Shown here piece after piece: positions 35,285-43,603 of a DNA stretch of 64,000 nucleotides. The stretch's first letter is position 1. Every line of letters starts with the position of its first letter. Position numbers and translations under genes: made by a program. The stretch comes from Thalassobaculum sp. OXR-137 (lineage in GTDB: Bacteria > Pseudomonadota > Alphaproteobacteria > Thalassobaculales > Thalassobaculaceae). The notes beneath the pieces are model-generated. The model saw only the letters and a list, made by a program, of their open reading frames with translations, made no database searches and was not told where the DNA came from. The DNA lies in assembly GCF_034377285.1 (NCBI RefSeq), contig NZ_CP139715.1:1-64000 (forward strand). Reading direction: 5' to 3'.

Positions 35285-36180
35285 TGGTCCGGACCTTCTG
35301 GATGATCGCCGGCACCGCCGTCCTCCTCGGCGGCGGTGCCGTGGCCTGGCTCATGGCCGGTCCAAGCGTGCCCGACCGCGACCTGACGGGCCTCTCCGGC
35401 GACGTGAATCGCGGGGCCTATGTGGCGCGCCTGTCGGGCTGCATCGCCTGCCACACCGACCCGGCGGGCGGCGGTGCCGTGCTGGCCGGCGGCGCCGGGA
35501 TCGACACCGAGTTTGGCAGCTTTTTCGCGCCGAACATCACGCCCCACCCCGAGTATGGGATCGGGTCGTGGACCCTGGCGGAGTTCTCCCGCTCGCTGAC
35601 CGCCGGGACGGCGCCGGATGGCGACCACTTGTTCCCGGTCTTCCCCTACAGCTTTTACACGAGGCTGACCGCCCAGGACGTGGTCGACCTCTGGGCGGCG
35701 GTGAATTCGGTTCCGGCCGTCGCCGGGGGGCCGCCCGAGCACCGGCTGCGATTCCCGTTCAACTGGACCCGCGGTGTCGGGTTGTGGAAGCGGCTGTATT
35801 TCGAGCCCGGGCCGCAGGCACCGGTAGAGGGCCGGTCGGACTCCTGGCTCCGCGGGCGCTACCTGGCGGAGGCCGCGGCCCATTGCGGCGCCTGCCATAC
35901 GCCGCGGACCCTGCTCGGCGGCCTCGATTCCGACCGCACCTTCGAGGGCGGTACCGGGCCCGGGAACGAGAAGATCCCGGGGATCACGCCCGAAGCCCTG
36001 GCGCGCAAGGGATGGACCGCCGACGATCTGCGCTATGCCCTGCGGTCGGGGCTCACCCCGTCGGGCGACAGCCTGGGTGGCTCGATGGCCGAGGTGATCC
36101 GCTACGGGACGCGGTATTGGAGCGATGCGGATATCGCGGCCCTGGTCGAGTATCTGATGAATCCGGAACGCCCGGACTGA
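35284..36180 (+). CDS. Membrane-anchored diheme cytochrome c
   Basis: A 298-residue protein with an N-terminal membrane anchor (residues 5-25) and two heme sites: CIACH (53-57) and CGACH (201-205). The domain similarity is to cytochrome subunits of alcohol/sugar dehydrogenases (FFAPNITPHPEYGIGSWTLAEF). The start codon shares a base with the previous stop (TGATG), so it is coupled to cytochrome c'. It could pass electrons between the periplasmic copper proteins and the chain; this is inference from context. Confidence 0.85.
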   Translation: MVRTFWMIAGTAVLLGGGAVAWLMAGPSVPDRDLTGLSGDVNRGAYVARLSGCIACHTDPAGGGAVLAGGAGIDTEFGSFFAPNITPHPEYGIGSWTLAEFSRSLTAGTAPDGDHLFPVFPYSFYTRLTAQDVVDLWAAVNSVPAVAGGPPEHRLRFPFNWTRGVGLWKRLYFEPGPQAPVEGRSDSWLRGRYLAEAAAHCGACHTPRTLLGGLDSDRTFEGGTGPGNEKIPGITPEALARKGWTADDLRYALRSGLTPSGDSLGGSMAEVIRYGTRYWSDADIAALVEYLMNPERPD

Positions 36181-36230
36181 CGCGACGGACCGAGCGGCTG
36201 CCTCCACCTGCCCGCCAGTGCAGACTGGCC

Positions 36231-36261
36231 TTGACCTTCCGGCTACTGGAAACCCTAAGGG
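36231..36261 (+). promoter_or_regulatory. CueR/MerR-type promoter candidate
   Basis: TTGACC (36231-36236) and TAAGGG (36256-36261) are separated by 19 bp, the long spacer typical of MerR-family promoters. The spacer has the dyad ACCTTCC-GGCTACT-GGAAACC, close to known CueR operators. No CueR gene is in the window. The predicted RNA start would fall inside the next ORF, so either that ORF begins later or the promoter serves the cupredoxin and CopAB genes. Confidence 0.65.
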
Positions 36262-36263
36262 TC

Positions 36264-36626
36264 ATGAAGCGCCTCATCGCCATCGCCGCCATGCTCCTGA
36301 TCATCCTGTCCACGGGGATGATGGGCTTGGCGGAACTGCACCGCGGCGGAACCAGCGGCCTGCCGGCGCCGCAGGTCGTGGCAATGCACGATGTCGATGG
36401 GACGCGCATGTCCGGACATGCGCACGGTCACGGTGATGGCAAGCACGACGGTGCCGGCCATCACAGCTCCTGCGCCATCGCCGGACACACCTGCGCCGGA
36501 TATGTCACGCCCGAGTTGGAGACCGCGACCGGCATGTTCTACAGCCGGCAGGACTGGTCGGCACCGACCCACCGTCTCGCCGCAGGACTGAACGCGGAAG
36601 CGACCACACCGCCTCCTCGCGCCTGA
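36264..36626 (+). CDS. Small His-rich secreted protein of copper island
   Basis: A 120-residue protein with a signal/anchor (MKRLIAIAAMLLIILSTGMMG), a His/Gly-rich stretch (MSGHAHGHGDGKHDGAGHHS, about residues 52-71) and CAIAGHTCAGYV with two cysteines. Metal-binding is likely. The first ATG lies only 2 bases after a candidate -10 element; an ATG at 36291 would fit a transcript from that promoter, but gives a signal peptide without basic residues. The family is unknown to me. Confidence 0.6.
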   Translation: MKRLIAIAAMLLIILSTGMMGLAELHRGGTSGLPAPQVVAMHDVDGTRMSGHAHGHGDGKHDGAGHHSSCAIAGHTCAGYVTPELETATGMFYSRQDWSAPTHRLAAGLNAEATTPPPRA

Positions 36627-36708
36627 TCGACTGACGCCCCGCCGGAGCCATAGGCCCCGGCGACCGCATCGCCTGTCGATCAGCTGTTTTCTTGCGAGGC
36701 TACCTCCC

Positions 36709-37260
36709 ATGAACACTCGTCTCATTTCGCGCGCCGCCGCGGCAGCGCTCGCCTTCACCCTGTCCATTCCCGGCATCGCTGCGGCCCAGATGTCCCACGG
36801 AGGCGGCCACGGAATGCCCGCCGCCATCGGTCAGCCGGGCGACGCCTCGGCGGTCTCCCGGACCGTCGAAATCACCATGCACGACAACTACTACGAGCCG
36901 GAGACCGTCTCCGTCTCTGCGGGCGAGACCGTCCGCTTTGTGGTGAAGAACGCCGGAGCCCTGGTGCACGAGTTCAATGTCGCCACAGCCGAGATGCACG
37001 CCGCCCACGGATCTGAAATGCAGATGCTTGTGGACCACGGGGTGCTGATGGCCGACCGGATCGACCGGGAGGCGGCCGAGAAGATGAAGGCCTCCATGGG
37101 TCATGGCATGCACGATGCCGGCAACAGCCTGCTGCTGGAACCCGGGCAGTCGGGCGAACTGATCTGGCGCTTCGAGCACGGCAAGGATCTTGAGTTCGCC
37201 TGCAACGTCCCGGGCCACTACCAGGCCGGGATGGTCGGCGACATCCGGATGGCTCACTGA
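36709..37260 (+). CDS. Periplasmic cupredoxin, CopI-like
   Basis: A 183-residue cupredoxin with a signal peptide ending near AAAQ. His-rich start (MSHGGGHGM), then VEITMHDNYYEPETVSVSAGETVRFVVKN. Type 1 copper ligands: His87 (GALVHEFN), Cys165, His170 and Met175 (CNVPGHYQAGM). A His/Met-rich segment sits at about 97-135. CopI-type cupredoxins give periplasmic copper tolerance in purple bacteria. It lies directly upstream of copA. Confidence 0.88.
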   Translation: MNTRLISRAAAAALAFTLSIPGIAAAQMSHGGGHGMPAAIGQPGDASAVSRTVEITMHDNYYEPETVSVSAGETVRFVVKNAGALVHEFNVATAEMHAAHGSEMQMLVDHGVLMADRIDREAAEKMKASMGHGMHDAGNSLLLEPGQSGELIWRFEHGKDLEFACNVPGHYQAGMVGDIRMAH

Positions 37261-37331
37261 GCGGCACAATCCAGGAAGCTGGGCCGCTTACGCGGCGGCC
37301 CGGCCCGTTCCCCCAGATCAGGAGACGCGTC

Positions 37332-39131
37332 GTGACAGCGACATCCCTTGCCCGGGCCTGCGCGCTCGCAGCCGCATTCACCCTCTCTCTCGCCTCCGGC
37401 GCAGCAGCCGGCGAGTACAATCTCACCGTCGACCGGGTCACCCTGGACACCGGCGACTTCACCCGGAGTGCCATCGGCTACAACGGATCGACGACGCCGA
37501 CGGTGCTGCGCTTCAAGGAAGGCGAGGAGGTCACGATCAATGTGACCAACAACCTCGACGAGGACACCTCGGTTCACTGGCACGGGCTGATCCTGCCCTA
37601 CCAGCAGGACGGCGTTCCCGGCATGTCCTTCGACGGCATCAAACCGGGCGAGACCTTCACCTACCGCTTCCCCATCGTGCAGAGCGGCACCTACTGGTTC
37701 CACAGTCATTCGGGCTTCCAGGAGCCGGACGGCGCCTACGGGGCGATCGTCATCGAGCCGGAGGGCCGTGAACCGTTCCGCTTCGACCGCGAGTACGTGG
37801 TCCAACTGGCCGACGCCCATCCCCATTCCGGCCACCGGATCATGCGGAACCTGAAGCTGATGCCCGACTACTACAACCGGCAGCAGCGCACCCTGCTCGA
37901 CTTCCTGTCCGACAGCCGGGACCGGGGCCTCGCCGCCGCCCTCGACGACCGCGGCGCCTGGGGCGACATGCGCATGATGCCGACCGACGTGGAGGACCTT
38001 CAGGGCTTCACGCCGCTGATCAACGGCAAGGGCCCGCGGCAGAACTGGACCGGCCTGTTCGAGCCGGGCGAGCGCATCCGGCTGCGGTTCATCAATTCCT
38101 CGGCGATGACCTATTTCGACATCCGCATCCCAGGTCTGGAGATGACCGTCGTGCAGGCCGACGGCAACAACGTGCAGCCGGTCCCCGTCGACGAGTTCCG
38201 CATCGCCGTGGCCGAGACCTATGACGTGATCGTGCGTCCGACAGAGGACCGGGCCTATACGATCTTCGCGGAATCCATGGGGCGCACCGCCTTCGCCCGC
38301 GGCACCCTGGCGCCCCGGGAGGGAATGGAGGCCGAGGTCCCGGATCTGCGCGAACCGCCGCTCCTGACCATGGCCGATATGGGCATGGCCCACGGTGACC
38401 ACGGGTCGATGGATCACGGCGCCATGGCGGAGGGGGCCATGGATCACAGGTCGATGGGGCATGGCGCAGGCCAGCCGACCCACACCATGCCGGACGGCTC
38501 CGTCATGCAGGGAATGAACCACGGAACCATGGACCACGGAACCATGAACCACAGCGCCATGGGGCACGGCTCGATGAGTCAGGACGCCATGCAGATGGCC
38601 GCGACAGACCCGTTCTACGCCCCGGGCAGCGGCCTCACGCCCCAGGCGGCGGATGGCGGCAAGTTCCTGTCCTATGCCGACCTGAAGGCGCAGAAGCCGC
38701 TCTACGAGCACCGCGACGCGACTCGGGAGATCGAGCTGCGTCTGACCGGCAACATGGAGCGCTACATCTGGTCGATCAACGGCGTGAAATACGCCGACGC
38801 CGAGCCGATCCGGCTGCAGTACGGCGAGCGGGTCCGCTTCAAGTTCGTCAACGAGACGATGATGACCCACCCGATGCACCTGCACGGGATGTGGTCGATC
38901 CTCGATGTCGGACAGGGGAAGTGGAACCCGGTCAAGCACGTGGTCAGCGTGTCGCCCGGCACGACCGTCTTCATGGAGACCGAGGTCGATGCGCCCGGCG
39001 TGTGGGCGTTCCACTGCCACCTCTCCTATCACATGGACGCCGGCATGTTCCGCAAGGTCATCGTCGAGGGCGGGCCCGCCGGCAAGAGCGCCGACCTTCC
39101 CGCAACACCGCGTCAGTCCATCGGAGGCTGA
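37332..39131 (+). CDS. copA: Copper resistance multicopper oxidase CopA
   Basis: A 599-residue three-domain multicopper oxidase. Copper sites: HWHG (82-85), HSHS, HPMHLHGMW and HCHLSYHMDAGM, the last giving the type 1 ligands. Between domains, about residues 347-422, is a Met/His/Asp-Gly-rich tract with MDHGxM-like units, a known copper-binding feature of CopA. The start is GTG after AGGAGA. The signal peptide is Sec-like with no clear twin arginines, unusual because CopA is normally a Tat substrate. It oxidises cuprous copper in the periplasm. Confidence 0.92.
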   Translation: MTATSLARACALAAAFTLSLASGAAAGEYNLTVDRVTLDTGDFTRSAIGYNGSTTPTVLRFKEGEEVTINVTNNLDEDTSVHWHGLILPYQQDGVPGMSFDGIKPGETFTYRFPIVQSGTYWFHSHSGFQEPDGAYGAIVIEPEGREPFRFDREYVVQLADAHPHSGHRIMRNLKLMPDYYNRQQRTLLDFLSDSRDRGLAAALDDRGAWGDMRMMPTDVEDLQGFTPLINGKGPRQNWTGLFEPGERIRLRFINSSAMTYFDIRIPGLEMTVVQADGNNVQPVPVDEFRIAVAETYDVIVRPTEDRAYTIFAESMGRTAFARGTLAPREGMEAEVPDLREPPLLTMADMGMAHGDHGSMDHGAMAEGAMDHRSMGHGAGQPTHTMPDGSVMQGMNHGTMDHGTMNHSAMGHGSMSQDAMQMAATDPFYAPGSGLTPQAADGGKFLSYADLKAQKPLYEHRDATREIELRLTGNMERYIWSINGVKYADAEPIRLQYGERVRFKFVNETMMTHPMHLHGMWSILDVGQGKWNPVKHVVSVSPGTTVFMETEVDAPGVWAFHCHLSYHMDAGMFRKVIVEGGPAGKSADLPATPRQSIGG

Positions 39132-39135
39132 TCCC

Positions 39136-39837
39136 ATGCGCCGACATATCTTTATCGCCGCGGCCCTTGCGCCCGTCCTGGTCTGGACGGGCCCGGCCAC
39201 GGCCGAACCGATGATCTACGGCCTTCAGGTCGAGCAGGCGGAACGCCGATTTGACGACGGGTCGGATCTCTATGCCTGGGATTTCGACGCCCTTGCCGGA
39301 ACCGACGAGCTGAAACTCGTCTGGCGCAGCGAGGCGGAGTATCTGACCCAGAGCAGCCGGTTCGAGACGCTCGAGAACCAGCTGCGGCTGCAGATGCCGA
39401 TCTCGACCTTCTTTGATGCGGCGGTCGGCGTCCGGCTGGACACGCCGGCGGGCGAGGATCGCGCCTATGGGGTGATCGGGGTGAAGGGCCTGGCGCCGCA
39501 ATGGTTCGAGCTCGACGCCGATCTCTATGTCGGCGAAACCTCCTTCCTCCGGGTCGAGGCAGAGTACGAGGGGCTGATCACCAACCGGATCATCCTGACG
39601 CCCAGCCTAGAGCTGGACACCCCGCTGGGCGACGACGAGGCGCTCGGGGTCGGGGCGTTCGCACCGACCCTGGAGGTCGGCGCCCGGCTCAGCTACGACC
39701 TGCTCGACCGGGCGGTGGCGCCCTATATCGGCGTGCATTACGAGCGCCGGTTCGGCGAGACGGCCGACCTTGCGCGGGCAGAAGGCGAGCAGCGGGACAA
39801 TCTCTACTTTGTCGTCGGCACGAAGATGCTGTTCTGA
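39136..39837 (+). CDS. copB: Copper resistance outer membrane protein CopB
   Basis: A 233-residue PcoB/CopB-family protein with a signal peptide (to ATAEP) and amphipathic beta strands typical of an outer-membrane barrel (YGLQVEQAERRFDDGSDLYAWDFDALAGTDELKLVWRSE, ending in ...NLYFVVGTKMLF with terminal Phe). It is shorter than CopB proteins with a Met-rich N-terminal region, which is missing here. It starts 5 bases after copA, so is co-transcribed. Confidence 0.9.
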   Translation: MRRHIFIAAALAPVLVWTGPATAEPMIYGLQVEQAERRFDDGSDLYAWDFDALAGTDELKLVWRSEAEYLTQSSRFETLENQLRLQMPISTFFDAAVGVRLDTPAGEDRAYGVIGVKGLAPQWFELDADLYVGETSFLRVEAEYEGLITNRIILTPSLELDTPLGDDEALGVGAFAPTLEVGARLSYDLLDRAVAPYIGVHYERRFGETADLARAEGEQRDNLYFVVGTKMLF

Positions 39838-39862
39838 CGTCGGCCCTGGATGACAGTCGATC

Positions 39863-39886
39863 GCGCGGGCCGTTGAGAGCCCGCGC
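39863..39886 (+). terminator. Hairpin after copB
   Basis: An 8-bp stem GCGCGGGC/GCCCGCGC around an 8-base loop lies 25 bases after copB and is followed within 12 bases by an A-run, not T. It probably ends or trims the copper operon message. Confidence 0.45.
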
Positions 39887-39984
39887 GGTCAACGCCGGAA
39901 AAAAATGGTGATTTGCCTGGAACCTTCCTGCGCGGGAGCCTCGTTTACCAACCTCTGTGTCAGATTTGGCTGAGCGAGGTGGAC

Positions 39985-40881
39985 ATGAAATACGGTCAGT
40001 TCTTTCTCATGATCCTCACATCCACCGTGGTGATGTTCGGGCTCATGTATCTCAACACATATTTGCCGACACATATCTTCTGGTCTGAAACCCGCGCGTA
40101 CATGGCGATCTTGATGGGCGCGACGATGGCCATCGTGATGCTCGCGTTCATGCTCTCGATGTACCCAAGCACCAAAGTTAATTCGGCGATCTTCGTGGGA
40201 GCGCTCGTGTTGTTCGCAGGCTCCTTGTGGCTGGTTCGCAGTCAGGTGACGGTCGATGACCGCTCATACATGCGGGCGATGATTCCCCACCACTCGATTG
40301 CGATCATGACGTCCACGCGCGCCGGACTCTCAGACCCCCGCGTCAGGAAGCTTGCTGACGAAATCATCTATGCGCAGGACAAGGAGATCGCGGAAATGAG
40401 GTACCTGATTTCCGCGATCGAGCAGTCCGGTGACTCGGCGGCAGTAGGCGATCAGCCTGCCAACACTGATCTCTCCATTGCAACCCTCGACGAAGCGCTA
40501 TCGACGGCAGAGATCGGTGTTTTGGATCCTGAGTTCATCTCGGAAAACGAGATTGCCCAGGCATTCGCAGACGGAGCGGGCTGCACCTTCCACTACACCC
40601 AGGACAGCAAGCCCGTGCTCGCAATCGGTGAACAGGATGATGGAAGGTCGGCGATCCTGAAGATCAGTGGTGACCTTGTCCGCCTTTCGGAGGCAGGTTC
40701 TGCTGGGCGCGCAGCCGGTTCAACGCTTTCAGCGCCGGGGATCTCCCTTCAGATTACCGGTCGTAGAGGAGAGACCCTGTCGGGAGAGCAGGATGCCGCA
40801 GGCGCAGAGGCCGATCTTCTCCTTGAGGTCGACCGCGGGCTCGAGGCCGGCTACAGCGGCTTCTATCGGTGTGGAACCTGA
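39985..40881 (+). CDS. Membrane-bound DUF305 protein with C-terminal extension
   Basis: A 298-residue protein. Three membrane helices (about 5-25, 38-60, 65-86) precede a DUF305 core VDDRSYMRAMIPHHSIAIMTSTRAGLSDPRVRKLADEIIYAQDKEIAEM with the HH motif. From about residue 155 a further 140-residue domain follows (VLDPEFISENEIAQAF..GCTFHYT...GEQDDGRSAILKISGDLVRL) not part of DUF305. DUF305 proteins are commonly found near copper genes. A GAGGTGG site fixes the ATG over an earlier one. Function unknown. Confidence 0.75.
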   Translation: MKYGQFFLMILTSTVVMFGLMYLNTYLPTHIFWSETRAYMAILMGATMAIVMLAFMLSMYPSTKVNSAIFVGALVLFAGSLWLVRSQVTVDDRSYMRAMIPHHSIAIMTSTRAGLSDPRVRKLADEIIYAQDKEIAEMRYLISAIEQSGDSAAVGDQPANTDLSIATLDEALSTAEIGVLDPEFISENEIAQAFADGAGCTFHYTQDSKPVLAIGEQDDGRSAILKISGDLVRLSEAGSAGRAAGSTLSAPGISLQITGRRGETLSGEQDAAGAEADLLLEVDRGLEAGYSGFYRCGT

Positions 40882-40910
40882 ACGACTGTCGAAGCTTGGG
40901 CGATACAGTT

Positions 40911-40971
40911 GACCCATAGCGGTTGCTGTATGTCTTATAGCCGCTCGACCAAGAGCGGACGTTCATCCGAC
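40911..40971. repeat. Two more copies of the AAGCGGTC-type intergenic motif
   Basis: GACCCATAGCGGTTGCTGTA (40911-40930) and CGACCAAGAGCGGACGTTC (40946-40964) lie between the DUF305 gene and the SEC-C gene, in the same direction. They match the motifs near 22.4 and 34.0 kb. Confidence 0.5.
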
Positions 40972-41035
40972 GGCATGTGGCATGCTCCTCCTGGAGCTTA
41001 CCAATCGGTAAATTGCACCAATTCCGGCGCTGAAA

Positions 41036-41407
41036 TCAGTCCGACGCGCCGTCGATATAGACCCAGCCCGCGCCGTCGCGGCGAAACCGGCTGGTTTCGG
41101 TCTGGCGGCCCGTCCGGGTTCCCTGGCGCCAGGTGGCGGTGAAGCGGACCAGCGCGGTATCGGGGCCCGTCACCGTGTGACGCTCGACCGTCAGCCCGGT
41201 CCACACCTGGGCGGGGTCCAGTGTCAACACCAACGGCCGCGTCTCCGCTGCCCAGCTCTTCTGCAGATAGGCCACATCTCCCCGGCTGAACGCGCAGTAG
41301 CGGGAGCGCATCAGCTCCTCGGCGTCGCGTGCCGGCGCACCCGAATGCAGCCGGCCGCAGCATCCCACATAGCTCTTCCCGCTGCCGCACGCGCATGGTT
41401 CGAACAC
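41036..41407 (-). CDS. YchJ-family SEC-C metal-binding protein
   Basis: A 123-residue protein. The SEC-C zinc-binding motif begins right at the N-terminus (CACGSGKSYVGCCG), followed by AEELMRSRYCAFSRGDVAYL and the NTF2-like body with WVYIDG at the end. The GTG start with GGAG upstream places the motif at residue 5, as in related proteins; a longer frame upstream has low-complexity content. It lies downstream of the AtzE gene in the same direction, 170 bases away. Function unknown. Confidence 0.85.
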   Translation of the reverse strand: MFEPCACGSGKSYVGCCGRLHSGAPARDAEELMRSRYCAFSRGDVAYLQKSWAAETRPLVLTLDPAQVWTGLTVERHTVTGPDTALVRFTATWRQGTRTGRQTETSRFRRDGAGWVYIDGASD

Positions 41408-41577
41408 CTGTCTCTCCGTCGCTCCGGGGGACCCTGAAGGTACCGATGGTCCCTTGTACCGATCTCCTCGGCGCGAGACTACACCGCGCCAGGCCGGGTC
41501 CGTCGATCGGTCTCGACGCCCCGTGCCGACCGGGAGGGGATCGGCAGGACGATACCCTGAGCCCACCTAATCGGGGC

Positions 41578-42975
41578 TCAGAGACCGCTCGGTGCGGCGA
41601 AGCGGGCGGTGCCGGCCGTCTCCAGGACCCTGGCCACCCTGAGGCACAGGTCCTCGCGCCAGGGTGCGGCGATCACCTGCACGCCGATCGGCAGCCCGGA
41701 CGTCGCCACCGGAACCGCGCAGACCGGCAGCCCGACCGCCGAGACCGGCTGGGTGAAGATGCCGATATTCGGGCGCAGCAGGACCTCCCGCCCCCGGATC
41801 GCGACCGTCCGCTGGCCGACGGCCGGTGCCGGAAACGGGGTCGCCGGGGCGATCAGCACGTCGATATGCCGGAACATCTCGACGAACCGCTCGGCATACC
41901 AGCGGCGCACCTGCTGGGCGCGGGCGTACCACGCGCCGGGGAGCGTGGCCCCGGCGACGAACCGGTCGCGGGTATCGGGGTCGAAATCGTCGAGCCGGGT
42001 GCGCAGGTTCGCAAGATGCAGGGCGGCACTCTCCACATTGGTGATCACGAAGGCCGCCGCCCGACCGGCGGCGACGCCGTCGACCTCGACCCGGTGCGCC
42101 CCGCCCAGCGTGGCCGCGACCGCCTCCACCGCAGCCGCCGCCTCCGGCATGCCCTCGGTGTCGAAATATCCGCCGAGGGTGGCGATGCGCAGGCCGTCGA
42201 TACCATCGTCCAGCGATCCGGAGACCGGCTCCGCGGGACGGCCGGCGCAGGCGGGATCGCCGGAAGCGGGTCCCTGCATCGCATCGTAGGCGAGGGCCAG
42301 GTCGCGCACGCAGCGGGCGAAAGGCCCCAGATGGTCCAGGCTGTCGCAGAACGGGAAACTGCCCGCCCGGCTGAGCCGGCCATAGGTCGGCTTCAGGCCG
42401 AACACCCCGCAGAACGATGCCGGAACCCGGATCGACCCGTTGGTGTCTGACCCCAGGGTCAGGGCGGCGAGACCGGCGGCCATGGCCGCGCCGCTGCCGG
42501 ACGACGAGCCGCCGGCCATCCGGGAGGTGTCGTGCGGGTTGCGGCAGGCGCCGTCATGGGCGTTCTCGCCGGTGAAGTCATAGGCGTATTCGCCCATGTT
42601 CAGCGCGCCGATCAGCACCGCGCCGGCCGCCGTCAACCGCTCGATCAGGACGCCGTCGCGGGTGGCCGGAGGCAAATCTCGGTTGATCTTCGAGCCGGCC
42701 AGGGTCGACAGACCCTGGATGTCGAACAGGTTCTTCACCGCGAAGGGAACGCCGGCCAGCGGCGGCAGCGGCCTGCCGGCGGCCCGGTCCGCGTCCACCG
42801 CCCGCGCCCGGTCCAGGGCCCGCTCGGCGGTGACGGCGGTGAAGGCGTTGACCGCCGGGTTCACCGCGGCGATCCGGTCGAGCGCCTCCCTGACCACGGT
42901 TTCCGCGCCGACGGACCCGGCGGCGACCGCTTCGGCCACCCGCCAGGCCGGGGAAAAGGCATCGAGGCCGCTCAT
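41578..42975 (-). CDS. AtzE-type amidase
   Basis: A 465-residue amidase-signature enzyme: Lys81 (PFAVKNLFD), the cis-Ser region GGSSSGSG (155-162) and the nucleophile Ser181 (SDTNGSIRVPAS). The layout matches AtzE/HpxY (1-carboxybiuret hydrolase or oxalurate-pathway amidase), supported by the small AtzG-type gene that overlaps its start by 4 bases; AtzE needs that partner for assembly. The exact substrate here is unknown. It ends the long operon. Confidence 0.88.
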   Translation of the reverse strand: MSGLDAFSPAWRVAEAVAAGSVGAETVVREALDRIAAVNPAVNAFTAVTAERALDRARAVDADRAAGRPLPPLAGVPFAVKNLFDIQGLSTLAGSKINRDLPPATRDGVLIERLTAAGAVLIGALNMGEYAYDFTGENAHDGACRNPHDTSRMAGGSSSGSGAAMAAGLAALTLGSDTNGSIRVPASFCGVFGLKPTYGRLSRAGSFPFCDSLDHLGPFARCVRDLALAYDAMQGPASGDPACAGRPAEPVSGSLDDGIDGLRIATLGGYFDTEGMPEAAAAVEAVAATLGGAHRVEVDGVAAGRAAAFVITNVESAALHLANLRTRLDDFDPDTRDRFVAGATLPGAWYARAQQVRRWYAERFVEMFRHIDVLIAPATPFPAPAVGQRTVAIRGREVLLRPNIGIFTQPVSAVGLPVCAVPVATSGLPIGVQVIAAPWREDLCLRVARVLETAGTARFAAPSGL

Positions 42976-43184
42976 CGCTCCTCCTCCGCCGCGGGGAGGG
43001 TATAGACCGGCGCCAGGGCCAGGGTGCCTTTCGGAACCGGGGCGGCCTCCAGGATGGCGGCCATCTCGGCGGCGATGGTCAGGAACGGGGCCACGGCGGC
43101 GATCCGCTCCTCGGTCAGGTCCAGCCCGAGGACCGGGGCCAGGGCACGGATAGAAGCGTCGGCATCGAATTCGGGATCGGCCAT
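42972..43184 (-). CDS. AtzG/HpxX-type small subunit (DUF4089)
   Basis: A 70-residue protein MADPEFDADASIRALAPVLG ending in APVYTLPAAEEER. The pattern 'LGL.L..E....V...L..I..MA..L...PL' belongs to DUF4089, the small partner that forms a complex with AtzE amidases, resembling GatC with GatA. Its stop overlaps the AtzE start (ATGA). Confidence 0.85.
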   Translation of the reverse strand: MADPEFDADASIRALAPVLGLDLTEERIAAVAPFLTIAAEMAAILEAAPVPKGTLALAPVYTLPAAEEER

Positions 43185-43210
43185 GGGCTCCTCCGGGCTG
43201 AGGGGAACGT

Positions 43211-43594
43211 CTAGGGAGACGGCGGCAGCAGGCTCACATGGGCGGCGACCACCCGCCATCCCTCGGGCATCCGGACCCAGGTCTGGCTCTGGCGACCCAT
43301 CCGGCCGTTGGACAGCCGGCGGTATTCGGTGAAGGCGGTGGCATGGTCGCGGCCGTAGGTGGTGATGACGGTGCGGGTCAGTTCTCGGGCGATGTCGCTG
43401 ACGTCGCGGGCGCTGCGGTAGCCGGCGATCTCCGGATAGCCGTACAGCGCCTCCTGCGGGCCGTAGCGGATCGTCTTGTCCGCCTCCCAGAACAGTTCGT
43501 TCAGCACGACGACGTCGTTGGCCATCAGCGCCGCCTCGTACCGCGCGAACGCGGCGGTCACCTCGGCCAGGGTTTCGGGGATGTCGATCTCCAT
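43211..43594 (-). CDS. HpxZ/AtzH-type protein (DUF3225)
   Basis: A 127-residue SnoaL/NTF2-like protein: [42 protein letters not shown], then [24 protein letters not shown]. This matches HpxZ of oxalurate breakdown and AtzH of cyanuric-acid clusters. AtzH has been described as an amidohydrolase for a dicarboxylated urea, recalled and not verified. It stands between the transporter and AtzGE genes. Confidence 0.85.
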   Translation of the reverse strand: MEIDIPETLAEVTAAFARYEAALMANDVVVLNELFWEADKTIRYGPQEALYGYPEIAGYRSARDVSDIARELTRTVITTYGRDHATAFTEYRRLSNGRMGRQSQTWVRMPEGWRVVAAHVSLLPPSP

Positions 43595-43603
43595 CGCGCG
43601 CTC

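Noticed and set aside
37260-37331. Upstream Tat-type extension of CopA reading RRRVV
   Set aside because: The frame is open, but no ATG, GTG or TTG precedes the arginines before it runs back into the cupredoxin gene; the Arg codons coincide with the ribosome site.
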